64,000 nt of DNA from Humulus lupulus (Eukaryota; Streptophyta; Magnoliopsida; Rosales; Cannabaceae). How positions within the stretch are numbered: the stretch's first letter is position 1; every line of letters starts with the position of its first letter. The notes below the pieces were generated by a model. It did no database searches, was not told the DNA's origin, and saw only the letters and a list, made by a program, of their open reading frames with translations. The DNA lies in the NCBI RefSeq assembly GCF_963169125.1, contig NC_084799.1:67758143-67822142 (forward strand), written 5' to 3'. Of the stretch, positions 25,192 to 37,699 are shown piece after piece. The position numbers and the translations under genes are program-made.

Positions 25192-27586
25192 ACTGGTATC
25201 AGAGCCTTTGGTAATATTTATTTTCATGCATGAACATGTTTAAAATTGGATTATTTGATATGTTTGAATAATTGGATGGTTTTCATATTTTTATGAAGCA
25301 TATTGATTTTATGTGAATTTTAGCAATTTTTAAGTTATTTTGTTGTATTTTCTATGCTATTAATTTTCATATATGCTTTATTTTGTGTAAAACATGTTAA
25401 AAATGAATTAGAAAATGGTTTTGGTTTGAAAAATTGCTCAAAATTTTTTTTGAAAAAATTTGGCCTGGCTCCCATGCGCGTGCGCCCACGCACACCAGCA
25501 TGATGAACAGTACCCATGAACAGTACCACGGGTACTATTCATCCATTTTTTTTTCAAAAATAATTTTTTTTAAAATTAAATTTTTTAGAAATAAATTATT
25601 TATAATCAAAACTAAAAATATCTTTTTTGTTTCATCATTTATTTTTTTTTAAAATAAGATATTTTTGTTAGTTGAGATATAAATGATTAGATATTTTCTA
25701 CAAAGATTCAAATTCAAATTTAAAAATGACTAACAACTTAATTTTAAATCTTTTAATATATTAAAATATTAGAATTAAGATATCAGATATTTAAGATATT
25801 TTCATTTAAATTCTTGATTTTTTTATTAAATCTTTATTTGAAAATATAAATATCTTTTTATTCTATAGTTTTTAATATTTAAATTATTTGAAATTTGAAT
25901 ATTGTTAGTTAGATATTTTTATGGATATTTGAATTTATTTAACTATTTTAAGATATTTTAGGGTTGTTATAACTATTTATATATATATTTTTTAAATTGT
26001 TAAAATATTAGATTATAGTTGTAACAACATAAGATATTTTGGAAAATAGTTAAGATATTGATTTTAAAATTTAAAATTGGTTAAATTTTGAAAAATATCA
26101 TTTTTTTCAGCCAATTAACAAAATATATTTTTTTAATAAATGAGATTTAAATTAACTTTGGTTAATTGTTGATAAATCCTATTTAAATTAAATTAATATA
26201 TTTTTTTTATCAAATTAACCTAAAACTAAGTTGATTGTTGATAAATTAAATATAAATTAACTATTGTTAATTGTTGATAAATTTCATTTAAATTGACTTA
26301 TTTTTTGTAAAAATTTAATTAATTTGAATTTTTTTTATAAATTCTAGATAATTAATTATGGTATTTTTGCAAATAAATAAATTATGGTATTTTTGCATAA
26401 ATTCATAGAATTGCTCATATAGTAACATGATTAGGCCCATCCAATTATAACATGTATGTTTACACTATATGTGGTATTTTTGCAATTGGGCTTAGATGCA
26501 TATAGTGGCCCATATGTTTGTTAGATATATGGTATTTTGCCAAATAAAATATTCATAAAATGATAGGTTTTATTTGGACCCATTAGAAAATGTAAAGTTT
26601 AAATTCCTCTCTTGTGGGTGATTCCACTTGTGAAGGCCCGTTTGCTTTGCATGACTATAGTGTGCCTAATCAATTAATAACAATTAATAAAATGAATGTT
26701 TAAATTCCTGTCTTTTGGACCTTGAATGGAAGATAGGGGGCCTTTGTAGTAGGAACGACATACTGGACCCAGTCCTCCTCCATACAAGCCCAATTCTTAA
26801 GGCCCATTTACCTGAGTTAGACTTAATTGTATATGTTTATTATATTAGTTAAACCTAAATATTGATTAGCAACAAATTAATTCTAAATTAATTGAATTTG
26901 TTTGAATGTGACACTTTAGAATTAATAAGAAATTATAGGACTTTGGTTATAAAAAATTTAATCTGTTTAATTTTTTTTGGGAAAACCATAGTCATTAATT
27001 TTCTAAAAATAAATGATAAAAATACTATTTTTAATTTTATAATGAGCTTATTTTAATAATTTTATTCGATCTCCACCGTTGGTTTAATATAGTCAATAGC
27101 TTAATGGGGCCTCGAGGTGCTTTGATTCGTCCCCCTACGGAAGGTGTTCATTAGCTATTTTGACAAGGTTAGATTTCGAAAGATAGATAATTATATGTCA
27201 AATTCTATTAGACTCACCCGTACGGTGACTACTAGGACTAAATCTATGATTATTGAAACCGTGGGTCTAGCTCATAAAATAAGAGATTTTGTTTTCTTAT
27301 TTTGATCGAATAGTAGGTTGTTAATAGTGGTGTCCATTATTAAATGAGTTTACAACTCTATTTAACTAGTGGTATTTTTGACTCTCGCCAACTGGGACAA
27401 GGATATCATAGATTAGTTAAAAACCTAAAGAAATAGAGATATGATTGTTTTTTATATTTTTTCTCATATATTACATATTTTTGGTATATGTTGTGCTATT
27501 TCTTGAAATTTGTGTGAATAGAAGTTTTATTGAGAAAATGTGATTGATTTCTATTTTATTGATAATTTGTAGTTTTAAGCTAAGTA
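25192..27586 (+). other. Primer-binding site and long leader of copia element 1
   Basis: TGGTATCAGAGC at 25194-25205 is a perfect initiator-Met primer-binding site. The following 2.4 kb is very AT-rich, without a sustained reading frame. It aligns in order with the leader of copia element 2 (59975-62130), for example at the CCACCGTTG and CCCTACGGAAGGTGTTCA strings. Open frames at 25335-25652 are not supported. Confidence 0.8.
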
Positions 27587-27622
27587 GTGTTTGTGTCTAC
27601 TCCCATCCTTTCTCAACTTTCG

Positions 27623-28558
27623 ATGGAGAAACTCACTGGAGAAAACCTCCTTAATTGGAAGAAGAAAATCAACATAGAGTTAATTGGTGACAACTCTGAA
27701 TTCATCATGATTGAGGAATCCCCAGAACGAGCACCATGTCCGCACGTTAGTGATGGCACCGTCAATGCTCGTGATGGTACCGTAAATGCTTGGATAGCAC
27801 CGTCTCTGCACGTTCGTGATGGCACCGTAAATTCTCGGATTGCACCGTGTCTGCATGTTAGTGCTCAACTCAACTATGGTCTGACGCAGCTCATGAACAA
27901 GCTTCAGATTATTGAACCTGTCATGGGTGGACCTAGTAAAGGAGGTGAAAATAAGACTACTGATGTTGCTGCTGATCTAGCTAAGGTTGAAGCTCATCCA
28001 GCTTCATCTTCGAAAGTTGGAAACAAGAGGAATGGTGGACAAATAAACAACCCCAAGCCTACAAAGGCTGCAAAGACGAGTGCACAGAAGCCTAAGGGGA
28101 AGAACAAGAAAAACAATAAAGGTAAGTATAAGTGCTTTCACTGCAAAGAGAAGGGGCATTGGAAACAAGATTGCCCCAAGTTTCTAGCAGATAAAAACAA
28201 AGGTAATGAATATAGTTCATTTATCTTAGAAACATGTGCTTTAGAGAATGATAAATCCATTTGGATTATTGATTCTGGATCTACCAACCATGTTTGTAAC
28301 TCTTTACAGCTTCTTGAATCGTGGGAGGAAGTGAACGAAGGCGGCTTAAAGCTTAGAGTTGGGAACAGAGCGTTCGTTGCGGTCCAAGCTAGAGGAAGAG
28401 CTCGTCTGAAGTTCGGAAATAAATTTTTAATTTTAAAAGATGTATTTTTTATTCTGGATTTTAGTAGAAATTTAATTTCAGTTTCCATGTTGCAATTAGA
28501 ACGATTTGTTATGACTTTCACAAGTTTTAATATATCTATTTCTTTCAATGGATCATAA
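27623..28558 (+). pseudogene. Copia element 1 gag-protease with the gag core replaced by short repeats
   Basis: The frame starts MEKLTGENLLNWKKKINIEL, the usual copia gag N-terminus, with ATG at 27623. The central gag domain, normally some 150 residues, is absent. In its place residues about 37-73 read as a repeat (DGTVNA, DGTVNAWIAPSLHV, DGTVNSRIAPCLHV). Gag resumes at YGLTQLMNKLQ. A zinc knuckle CFHCKEKGHWKQDC is at about 28132-28173, and the aspartic protease motif WIIDSGSTNHVC at about 28261-28296. TAA at 28556 ends it, and the following codons continue the polyprotein in the same frame. Capsid formation from this copy is not expected. Confidence 0.85.
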
Positions 28559-31380
28559 TTGTGTATTGCATGTTTGGAAAACAGGCTTTATATTCTGCGA
28601 CCTAACGAACCCCTCACTCTTAATAATGATTTATTCAAAGTAGCTAAACCTAGGACCAATAAATGTCAAAAGACCGATAACAATAATATGACATATTTAT
28701 GGCACTTGAGACTAGGCACATTGGCTATGATAGGATTCAAAGACTTACAAAGGACGGACCTTTGAGGGAACTCACCTTAGGTGAATTACCTATCTGTGAA
28801 TCTTGTCTAGAAGGCAAACTGACCAAGCGTCCATTCTCTGCAAAGGGTGATAGGGCCAAAGAACCACTTGGTCTTGTGCATTAAGATGTTTGTGGACCTT
28901 TAAATGTACAAGCCAGGGGTGGTTTTGAGTATTTCGTCACTTTCATTGATGATTACTCTAGATACTCATGTCTTTACCTAATGCATAGGAAATCATAAAC
29001 ATTTTCAAAGTTTCAGGAATTCCTAGCAATGGCTCAGAACCAATTAGGTAAAACGTTAAAGATCTTGCGATCTGATAGGGGTGGAGAATATTTGGATATG
29101 CAGTTCCAAGATCATTTAACTGAAGTTGGGATTTTATCACAACTTACTACCCCAGGTACTCCGCAACAAAATGGTGTAGTGGAACGCCGAAACAAAACTT
29201 TATTGGAAATAGTTAGATGCATGCTTAGTTACTCAACTCTACCAACTTCGTTCTGGGGACATGCAATTGAAACCGCAAATGACATTCTCAATGTCGTGTC
29301 GTCAAAATCAATCCCCAAAACACCTTTAGAACGATGGAATGGTCGTGAACCTAGTTTACGCCATTATAGAATCTAGGGGTGTCCCGCTCACGTCCTGAGG
29401 AAAAAGGAGGGAAAGCTAGAATCGCGAATTGAAGTTTGCATGTTTGTTGGCTATCCTAAAGGTACTCGGGGTCGACTTTTCTATAGTCATTCAAAAAAGA
29501 GAGTGTTTACTTCTACAAATGCTAATTTTCTGGAAAATGACTATGTCCAAAACTTTAAACCTCGCAGCAAAGTAGTTTTAGAGGAGATGGTTAAAGAATT
29601 GACTCCAACCAATGTTCCATCTCCATCAACGCAAGTTGATGATGAAATTCCCACTCTTCATGTACAACCGACGCAAGTCGATTTAAATGAAGAAAGTACC
29701 ACTATTCCTGAGCAAACAGTCTCAGAGCCTCGTCGTAGTGGGAGGGTTTCTAGGAACCCAGTTCGCTATGGTTTGGATGGTGAAACCAATATGGTTGTTG
29801 GTGACACTAGTGATGATGATCCGTTGTCTTTCAAACAGGCAATGTCAAGCCCTGAAAAGGTACTATGGCTCAAAGCCATGAAACAGGAAATGGAGTCCAT
29901 GTACTCAAATTCTGTCTGGGATCTTGTGGAAGCACCTAGTGACTTTAGGGCCATTGGGCGCAAGTGGATCTACAAGAAGAAATGAGGTGTTGATGGAAAT
30001 ATCGAGACTTATAAAGCTCGATTAGTGGCAAAGGGTTATACCCAAAGAGAAGGCGTGGACTATGAGGAAACTTTTAGTCCGGTAGCCATGCTCAAATCCA
30101 TTCGCATCCTCCTATCCACAGCAGCCGCTCTCGACTATGAGATTTGGCAAATGGACGTCAAGACAGCTTTTCTTAATGGAAAGCTTGACGAGGTCATTTA
30201 TATGGATCAACCAGAAGGATTTAAAGTATCTGGACAAGAAGGAAAAGTTTGTAAGTTAAATAGGTCCATCTATGGACTCAAGCAAGCTTCTCGTTCCTGG
30301 AATCTTAGGTTTGATGAAATAATCAAAACCTATGGCTTTGAACAAAATATTGATGAGCCCTGTGTTTACCAACTGAAGGCAAATCAAATAGTGGTATTCC
30401 TGGTTCTTTTTGTAGATGATATCTTACTCATTGGAAACAATGTTAAGAAATTATCAGATGTGAAGAATTGGCTGAGCACTCAATTCCAGATGAAGGATTT
30501 GGGTGAAGCAAGTTATGTTCTAGGTATACAGATCATCAGGGATAGAAAGAACAAACTTTTAGCTCTATCTCAAGCAACTTACATTGATAAAGTGCTTGAA
30601 CGTTTCTCAATGACAAATTCCAAGAAAGGGCGTCTACCGTCCCGCCATGGAATTCATCTTTCAAAGAAGCAGTCTCCCCAGACTCCTGAAGAGGAGGATG
30701 CAATGAGAAAAGTTCCTTACGCATCTGCAGTTGGAAGTCTGATGTATGCCATGTTGTGTACTAGACCAGATATCTGCGATGCAGTGGGAGTAGTGAGCAG
30801 GTATCAGTCAAACCCAGGACCGGAACATTGGATAGCAGTTAAGCATATCCTGAAGTATTTGAGATGGACTAGGGATTATATGTTAGTCTAGAAGGGTGGT
30901 GTCTTGAACCCTGTAGGCTACACCGATTCAGATTTTCAGACTGATGTCGATGACAGAAAGTCTACTTCTGGAATGGTGTTTACTCTTAGGGGTGGAGCTA
31001 TGATTTGGAGAAGCGTAAAGCAGTCTGCAATCTCAGATTCCACCATGGAGGCTGAGTACATAGCTGCGTCAGAAGCAGCTAAGGAAATAGTCTGGCTAAA
31101 GAAGTTCTATTCGGATCTTGGTGTTATTCCAGAAATGGATAAACCGCTTGTATTGTTTTGTGATAATACATGAGCGATAGCCAACTCGAAAGAACCTCGA
31201 AGTCACAAGAGGAGTAAGCATATAGAAAGGAAGTATCACATTATTCGAGAATATGTGGCCAGGGGAGATGTGAAGATTGCAACTGAAGACAATCTTGCGG
31301 TTCCGTTTACAAAGACACTACCAGAAGCTACATTTGATAAGCATATCAAGGAAATGAGATTAGTAGAATTAAGGCATTAG
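28559..31380 (+). pseudogene. Copia element 1 pol (integrase, RT, RNase H), broken
   Basis: After one frame change near 28700 the rest of pol lies in a single frame to a natural stop at 31378. It is interrupted by stops at 28882, 28996, 29374, 29983, 30889 and 31171. Seen in order are the GAG-pre-integrase zinc region with CESCLEGK (about 28796-28820), integrase core FVTFIDDYSRYSC (about 28930-28970), ILRSDRGGEY (29060-29090) and NGVVERRNKT (29170-29200). Then come RT with [11 protein letters not shown] (30150-30182), [10 protein letters not shown] and the catalytic [10 protein letters not shown] (30409-30440), and RNase H with GYTDSDF and EAEYIAASEA. It cannot make a full polyprotein. Confidence 0.88.
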
Positions 31381-31387
31381 TTTCAAT

Positions 31388-31404
31388 TAGTGCATGTGGG
31401 AGTT
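31388..31404 (+). other. Polypurine tract of copia element 1
   Basis: GTGCATGTGGGAGTTTG-type purine-rich sequence directly before the 3' LTR, the usual plus-strand primer position. The boundary is set by the TGTTGGGG start of the LTR at 31405. Confidence 0.6.
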
Positions 31405-32810
31405 TGTTGGGGTTTTATGCCCTAATTAAAATTCAAATTATTTGTAATCTCATTTTATTATCAATAAAAGGATAGAAATCATTTTTTGACTTGGTCAATC
31501 ACTTTGCTCACATGTTTTATTTTCATGATTATTTGTTTAATATGAACTTCTATTAAATCCCGAGCATATAGCTAATCTTATTTATAGTGACGTAATCACA
31601 GTGGAATATAAATATGATTATATATTCAAAATAAGTTAGTCCTAAGATTAGTCAGTGCACCGAATTTACACTGACTTGCCAATCTACGATATGATCTACT
31701 TACACATTATAGTGTTATGTTCTTTCCAGAACATTAGAAAAGTAGATAAGATCGAGTGTATTCGTTACATCGGACAGGACTCATATTGACAGTTGATAAG
31801 ATAAGTAAACATACCGTTATTATCTATTCTAGTCATATCATATAGTTGACCATAGGTCAATTCAATCTCAATTCTGAGTGGTTAGTATTTTAACTGATTG
31901 TATTATTTGAGTTCTTAGACTTGTTCGTTACCAGCTTACCCTACGGACTAGCCCATACTTACATCTTGGGAACTCGGTAGTATAATTGAGTGGGAGTGTT
32001 AATCATAGATATGAACATCTATAGCTTCTGATGAAGAAGTGAAACGATGGTTTCCTTTTAGTTTGGTTCAAGGTGTTAAATGATAGAGATCTCATTTCAG
32101 TAATTAAATTAGTTTACTGAAATATCATTTACAAGGAACTAAGTGTTTTAAGGATAAAATACAATGAGGGGTAAAACGGTATTTTAGTCCTCTCTCATTG
32201 TAGATCGTCTATAGAGGATTGAGTGACAATTATGGTTGTAACAATGGATAATTAATAGCGTATCTATATTTGTTATAGAGCGTTCTATGAATTCAAGAGT
32301 GCAATTCCAAGTCTATAGTGGAGTCACGAGGAATTAATAAGTTAGTAAATTTATTTGTTAGATTTATGATAACTTATTGGAGCTTGATTTCATAGGCCCA
32401 TGGTCCCCATTGTACATTGTAGGGCTGGGCATGGGTTGGGTTGGGCGGGTTGGGGGTGTTTGAATGAGCCAACCCAATTACATCGGCCTAGAAAATTCTA
32501 ACCCATTTAAAACATTTTTAATATGTAACCCAACCCTACTAATTACATTAAGGTTTGTGTTGGGTTGGGTTATAACCCATTTAAAAAAATCTATTCAAAA
32601 TTCAAACAATAATGTAGAAAAGATGATCAAATTAAAATCTAAATGAAGAAAATATGTCTTAGTAGTTTCTACTACTAGTTAGTACTTAACAACTTAAATA
32701 TTATAGTCATCCAAATTCGAAATACAAGTCTTAAAATCATTACAATCATCCATAAAAGTAAGTAGATAGTTCATAGAAATTTAAATAGAGTAAAAAAAAG
32801 CTTGAATCCA

Positions 32811-35167
32811 TCAATGATCAATGGCGATGGGTGCATTGGTCTTCTCCTTTGTTGTCGCTTTGTCCTTAAGTTTGTTGTCTACAATTCAAAAATCAAATTT
32901 AAACACTTATTGAAAATAAAAAACAATAAATTAAGAACATTATTATCTAAGAAGTCATTTTGTGTACCTTCTTCAAGAAACTCATAAGCTTGTATATCAT
33001 CCAAATACTCCCTTGTTTGAATCCCTTCATGACTCCCCTTCAACCAATTTTGAGTGCAAACTAGTGCCTCTACCATTTTTGGGCTCAAAGAACTCCTAAA
33101 TGAGTCTAAAATACGTCCACTAGTACTAAAGGCAGATTCAGAAGCCAGAGTAGACACAGGTATAGCAAGAACATCTTTAGCAATCATAGACAGAATCTTA
33201 AACCTTTGAGAATTATCCTTCCACCAAAGTAGGATATCAAATGAGGAAGTCATTGGATTGATAGTTTCTTCAGCCAAGTACTTATCAACATCATTCATTT
33301 TGTTAGTCACAAACATCTGTTGTTGTTGCAAATAATTTTCCAATAATCTCCTCCTAATAGTTTCTTTGACACCACCCTTTGGTGGTGAGTCACTTTTACT
33401 TACCTAAATATATAAACAAAAAGAAACACAAAGTTAGGGTTAGAATACAATAACATATATAAACAAATCATAATAAATAAAAAACCAACAACTAACCTTG
33501 TCACCATCGCTCTCACCCTGAACATTATAAGAATTGTACAGTCGTTGAAGGATTTGTTCCACCTTGACAACAATCTTGGCAACAGTTTCAGCATCATAAA
33601 CAGTCTCAAAACAATACTTCAAATACTTCAACTTGTATCTTGGATTAAGCACAACAGCCAAAAACAACATGGGATTGATGTTCTCTGCACTGCCCCAATA
33701 TTTGTCATATTTCCTTTTCATACTAGCAGCCATGGTGGATAACAAAGGATCACTACTACTAGCCAAGTCACTCAATTGTGTATGAATCTCACAAATCTCA
33801 TGATAGAAATTGTTGGATGTTACATGCAATGTGCCACTAAACTTTAAAGTAACTTCATAAAAAGTTGAGAGAAATTTGACAAATATAGTAGCACTCTCCC
33901 AATCACTAGAAGTTGGCGGCCCAACCCTCTTCTTCCCATGTTCATTTTCCATGAAGAAACTCACAAATTTGTCATCTTCCTCCTCATATCTTGCAAAAGC
34001 TTTTTCAAATTTAAGTGCCACATCTAACATCATGAAAGTGGAGTTCCACCTTGTAGGCACATCTAAAACCAATCCCCCCTTGTAATCAATTCTTTCCCTA
34101 TCCACACAAGCCTTGAATTTTAGCAACCTTGCAGGAGATGACCGAATGTATCTTACACAATTGCGAATGGCAGCGATTGAATCATGCATGTCTTTCAACC
34201 CCTCATTCCCAATTAGATTGACTATGTGCACACCACACCTTACCTGCATGAACTCTCCGTCAAGAACATATCCATTCCATGCATTCACCCTCCTCTTGAC
34301 GAAACCAACAGCCACATCATTAGCTGATGCATTATCAACAGTCACAGCAAAAACCTTTTCTATTCCCCATCCCAGCAAACAAGTCTCAATCCCCTTTCCG
34401 ATTGTCTCTCCTTTGTGATTGGAAATTTGACAAAAATTTATAATTCTTTTTTGCAAATTCCAATCACTGTCAACATAATGTGCAGTGAGACACATATAAG
34501 CTATTTGGGTGGAAGAGGTCCAATAATCAGTGGTTAAGCATACCCTTTGCCCAGCTCTAGTTAACTCTTCCTTTAATTTAACCCTCTCATCACAAAAATA
34601 TTGATATATATCCCTAGTCACAGTCCTTCTACTAGGGATAACAAATTTTGGTTGCAAATCCTGAACAAACTCTTTCAAGCCTTCACCCTCTACAACACTA
34701 AAGGCTTGCTCATCCTTGATCACAAACTTAGCTAAGGCTTTCCGACATCTCTCCTTATTAAAGGTCACAGCCAACAAATTTCCCCCACCATCATTACCAC
34801 TTTGAAAGCTAAGCAATTTTTGTTTTTTATCAGCCACCCTATAAGGATACTTCTTACATTGATTGTTCAAATGTACCCACAAACTACTTGTTCCAACTCT
34901 CCTACTATCACAAGCATAGTCTTTCCCACAATAGTTACAAGTGCAACTAGGATCGTTTGGATTCCCATCCTTCACTTTTGTAAAGTGATCCCAAACTGTA
35001 GAGTTCCTAGTAGGCTTTTTCCTAGTTGTGGGTGGTTCACCATCGACTTCTTTTTTGGGTGACTTAAGATCAATATGAGTAGTGTTTAGAGTGGGTTTTG
35101 GGGTAGTGTCTACGACATCATGCACTTCACCTAGTTGGGTGGAAGTTGGGCTAAGAAACTTGTCCAT
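32811..35167 (-). CDS. hAT transposase (BED zinc finger, RICESLEEPER/DAYSLEEPER-like)
   Basis: Two short GT-AG introns (33496-33404 and 32967-32879) join three exons (35167-33497, 33403-32968, 32878-32811) into a 724-residue open frame without a stop. A BED finger sits in about the first 105 residues (CNYC, then H and C 19 and 24 residues after the second cysteine). The RNase H-like catalytic core includes LTTDYWTSS and VTVDNASAND. The C-terminal hAT dimerisation domain has SSFDILLWWKDN and ASESAFSTSGRILDSFRSSL. It should bind the element ends and catalyse cut-and-paste excision and integration. Start choice: ATG at 35167 lies five bases after a possible acceptor (AATGTAG), so an untranslated first exon upstream is likely. 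Some exapted host genes share this architecture, but flanking inverted repeats and target duplication show this copy is a transposon gene. Confidence 0.9.
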
Positions 35168-35185
35168 CACTCCTACATTACACAT

Positions 35186-36779
35186 AGTAAAAACAATTAC
35201 TTATTTCATCACTAATTTATTTAAGCAAGTATCAAAATATTTCAGCACTTGTATAAGTTGTATTGTATGATGTTGAGCAAATATCATAATATTTAACACT
35301 TATTTCAACACTTAACCAATCTCTATATATGATCTCTATTTAATTATATGAGTTTGAAATTTAATTAACTTATTATGATTGGCACTTTAGAATTTAATTA
35401 AAGAGATCTCATGAGATTAATGTGTCATTTTTACTTTGTTACACGATTCAAAATTTTTACAATAATAATTGAGCTAATAGTGACATAATATATGTATATA
35501 CATTAGTCTTTATATAAAATATACATTTTTAGTCACTAATAAATGTCACATCCAACAGACAAATTTAAATTTCACTACTCATATTAGTGGTGGAAACAAC
35601 TAGTCTATAGCTATATATTTCTTATTATTTGTACTATAAATTTAAGTGGAAATATATATAGCTGATATTGGTGGTGCAACCAAAAAACAAACACTGAAAA
35701 TTTATATGTTGATAAAAGTAAAAATGTCTCAATATATATGTCCTTCTCAATCATTGATTCAAAGCAAAAAGAAACCAATACTATTACTATACACGTTTAT
35801 ATTACTAAGGCCCATACACTGAGATATTAATATTCAAAAAGAAATAAAATGTCTATATATATACAGATAAACGATAGTCACACATTTAACAGTTAGTTTA
35901 TATATATATATACTTATAATACATTAGTTTATATATATACTTATATTACAGATAATATACATATATTACAGATAACAGTTAGTTTATATATATACTTATA
36001 TTACAGATAATACATATACATATACAGAATATACATATATATATTCAGATAATATATTACATTATATATAATATATATATACCTGGAGAGAGCTGGAGCT
36101 AGAGCTTCGTGCCGCCGACGCCGAGGAGCTTCACCGTGTCACCTTCACCGACGACGACAACGTGAGCTCTCTTGCTGGACTGGAGAACCAGTGGACCGGC
36201 GACGTGACATAATGACATTTAATAGTTAGTTTAAATATATACTTATAATACATTAGTTTATATATATACTTATATTACATATACATATACATAATATACA
36301 TATATATATTCAGATAATATATTACATTATATATATAATATATATATATACCTGGAGAGAGCTGGGGCCGATCGATGACGATGTGAGCTCGCCTGCTGGA
36401 CTGGAGAACCAGTGGACCGGCGACATGAGCTTCATCTGCTGGTGGAGCTTTGCCGAGGAGTGGACCAAAGTGTGAACTCTGGTCTGAACTGGAGTGCTGT
36501 GCTGGTGGTGCAGCCGAAGAGAAGAGAAGGCAAGGGAGGCAGGGGTGTCTAATGTGTTTATCTTTTATATGTATTATATGTAGGGTTTACGGTAGGTGGT
36601 CGGGCTGGGTTGGGTAGAATGGGTTAGGATTGTATTGGGCCGTGGTCGGCCCAATTAAATTCGGGCTGTTGCATAATTGACCGAGTGAGATTCGGCCAAC
36701 AATTGTTGGGTTGGGTCGGCCCATTTTCGGGTTGGGTTGGCCGGGTTGGCCGGCCCAATCTCAAAAATGCCCAGCCCTA
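35186..36779. other. 5' region of the hAT element with a duplicated promoter-proximal segment
   Basis: AT-rich, with long TATATA runs. A segment containing ACCTGGAGAGAGCTGG and CTGGAGAACCAGTGGACCGG occurs twice (about 35925-36208 and 36215-36430). It is preceded in both copies by the same TATATATTCAGATAATATAT context. The copies differ by an insertion of about 40 bases in the first. This is upstream of the transposase, so it may hold the promoter and first exon. No protein was recognised. Confidence 0.65.
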
Positions 36780-37629
36780 GTACCTTGGATAAAATCATCT
36801 AGATAGTCTCAATTAATTGATTTAATCATCAATTAGAATTATCAAAGTTGACCAGGTCAATTTTGGATAGTTTCACAGAGTTGTGTAATTTTGAGAAGAA
36901 AAGAGAATTTATGGCAGATTTATTAATTAAGATAAATTGGTATCTAAATTAATAAATAAATTTAAATCAATGTTCAAATTATAAATAATTAATTTGATAA
37001 AGGATTTAAATAATTATTTAATTAATTAAATCAATAGAAAATAATACATGCCTTGATTTTAAGTCCAATGAGCTTATAATCAAAAGGGAAATTTCACGGG
37101 CCTATAGCCCATGATAATTTCGACCTAGGGCTTCAAAATGGCTATTATTTTATTGATTTTTTAATTAAATTAAATGGCCTAATTGAGTCTATAAAAGGAG
37201 TGCTTAGAGAGAAGTCAAAAGAGAAGTTTGATAAGTCACAAGTCAAATTTTCTGATAGTTTTAGATTCTCTCTAAACACAAGTCCTTTTCTAAGCCTCTT
37301 TGTTATTTTCTCTTCTTTTCTCTATATCTATCTCATGTGTTGAGAATTGCCCACACTAGTCTAGGTGGTTCTAAGGATACATTGGAAGATTGTGAAGAAA
37401 ATAGAAGATCGGTTCAGTTTCTTGATAATACTCTGCGACAGAAAGGATACAAGAGTTAGAGAAACTGAAGGAAGGACTCTTAATTCCATTGCGTATACTA
37501 TAAGTATTCTATTATTTGTTTCTCTTTGAATTCAATTTTAGAAACATGTTTTAGGCTATCTCGTATTAATTTGTTTAATATTAGATATACATGAAAATAA
37601 ATAAAGATCTTGTATAAGCTAATCCAACA

Positions 37630-37694
37630 ATTATCACATACGGAGTCACTCCGGTTGTCAACTGATCACCATCGTTATAGGAACCAATCAAGGG
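37630..37694 (-). pseudogene. Old gypsy element pol, short piece between two insertions
   Basis: This 65-base piece lies between the end of copia element 1 and the target duplication of the solo LTR at 37700. On the minus strand it continues the integrase region coming from 40032 and leads to the pol 3' end at 23334. Too short to recognise alone; assigned by position. Confidence 0.6.
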
Positions 37695-37699
37695 ACTGT

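Larger units (their letters stand above)
32420..36779 (-). mobile_element. hAT DNA transposon with intact-looking transposase
   Basis: Terminal inverted repeats TAGGGCTGGGCA at 32420-32431 and TGCCCAGCCCTA at 36768-36779. The 8-bp target duplication is GTACATTG (32412-32419) and GTACCTTG (36780-36787), with one mismatch. The uninterrupted 5' LTR has GTACCTTG at this site, so the left copy has mutated. The 4360-bp element encodes a BED-finger transposase on the minus strand. Both ends are rich in GGGTTGGG/CCCAACCC subterminal motifs, as in other plant hAT elements. It is younger than copia element 1. Confidence 0.95.
23335..37629 (+). mobile_element. Ty1/copia retrotransposon 1, complete ends, containing a hAT transposon
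   Basis: Two LTRs (23335-25191 and 31405-37629, the second split by the hAT element) start TGTTGGGG and end CCAACA. They flank a 6.2-kb interior in the order leader, gag, protease, integrase, RT, RNase H, which is the copia order. The target flanks AATAT and ATTAT agree at four of five bases. The LTRs differ at about 30 of 1857 positions by my hand comparison (about 1.6%). Long LTRs and the protein motifs are compatible with the Angela group, which I hold loosely. The coding region is non-functional. It interrupts the pol 3' region of the old gypsy element. Confidence 0.93.
31405..37629 (+). repeat. 3' LTR of copia element 1, split by the hAT element
   Basis: Matches the 5' LTR from TGTTGGGG to CCAACA with the hAT element inserted at 32420-36779. 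Hand comparison shows about 30 substitutions and no large indels outside the insertion. Confidence 0.92.

Noticed and set aside
27613..28548. Minus-strand frames opposite the copia gag
   Set aside because: Complement of the gag/protease frame and its repeats; no features.
33545..35270. Plus-strand open frames opposite the hAT transposase
   Set aside because: Shadows of the transposase exons without any domain signature.
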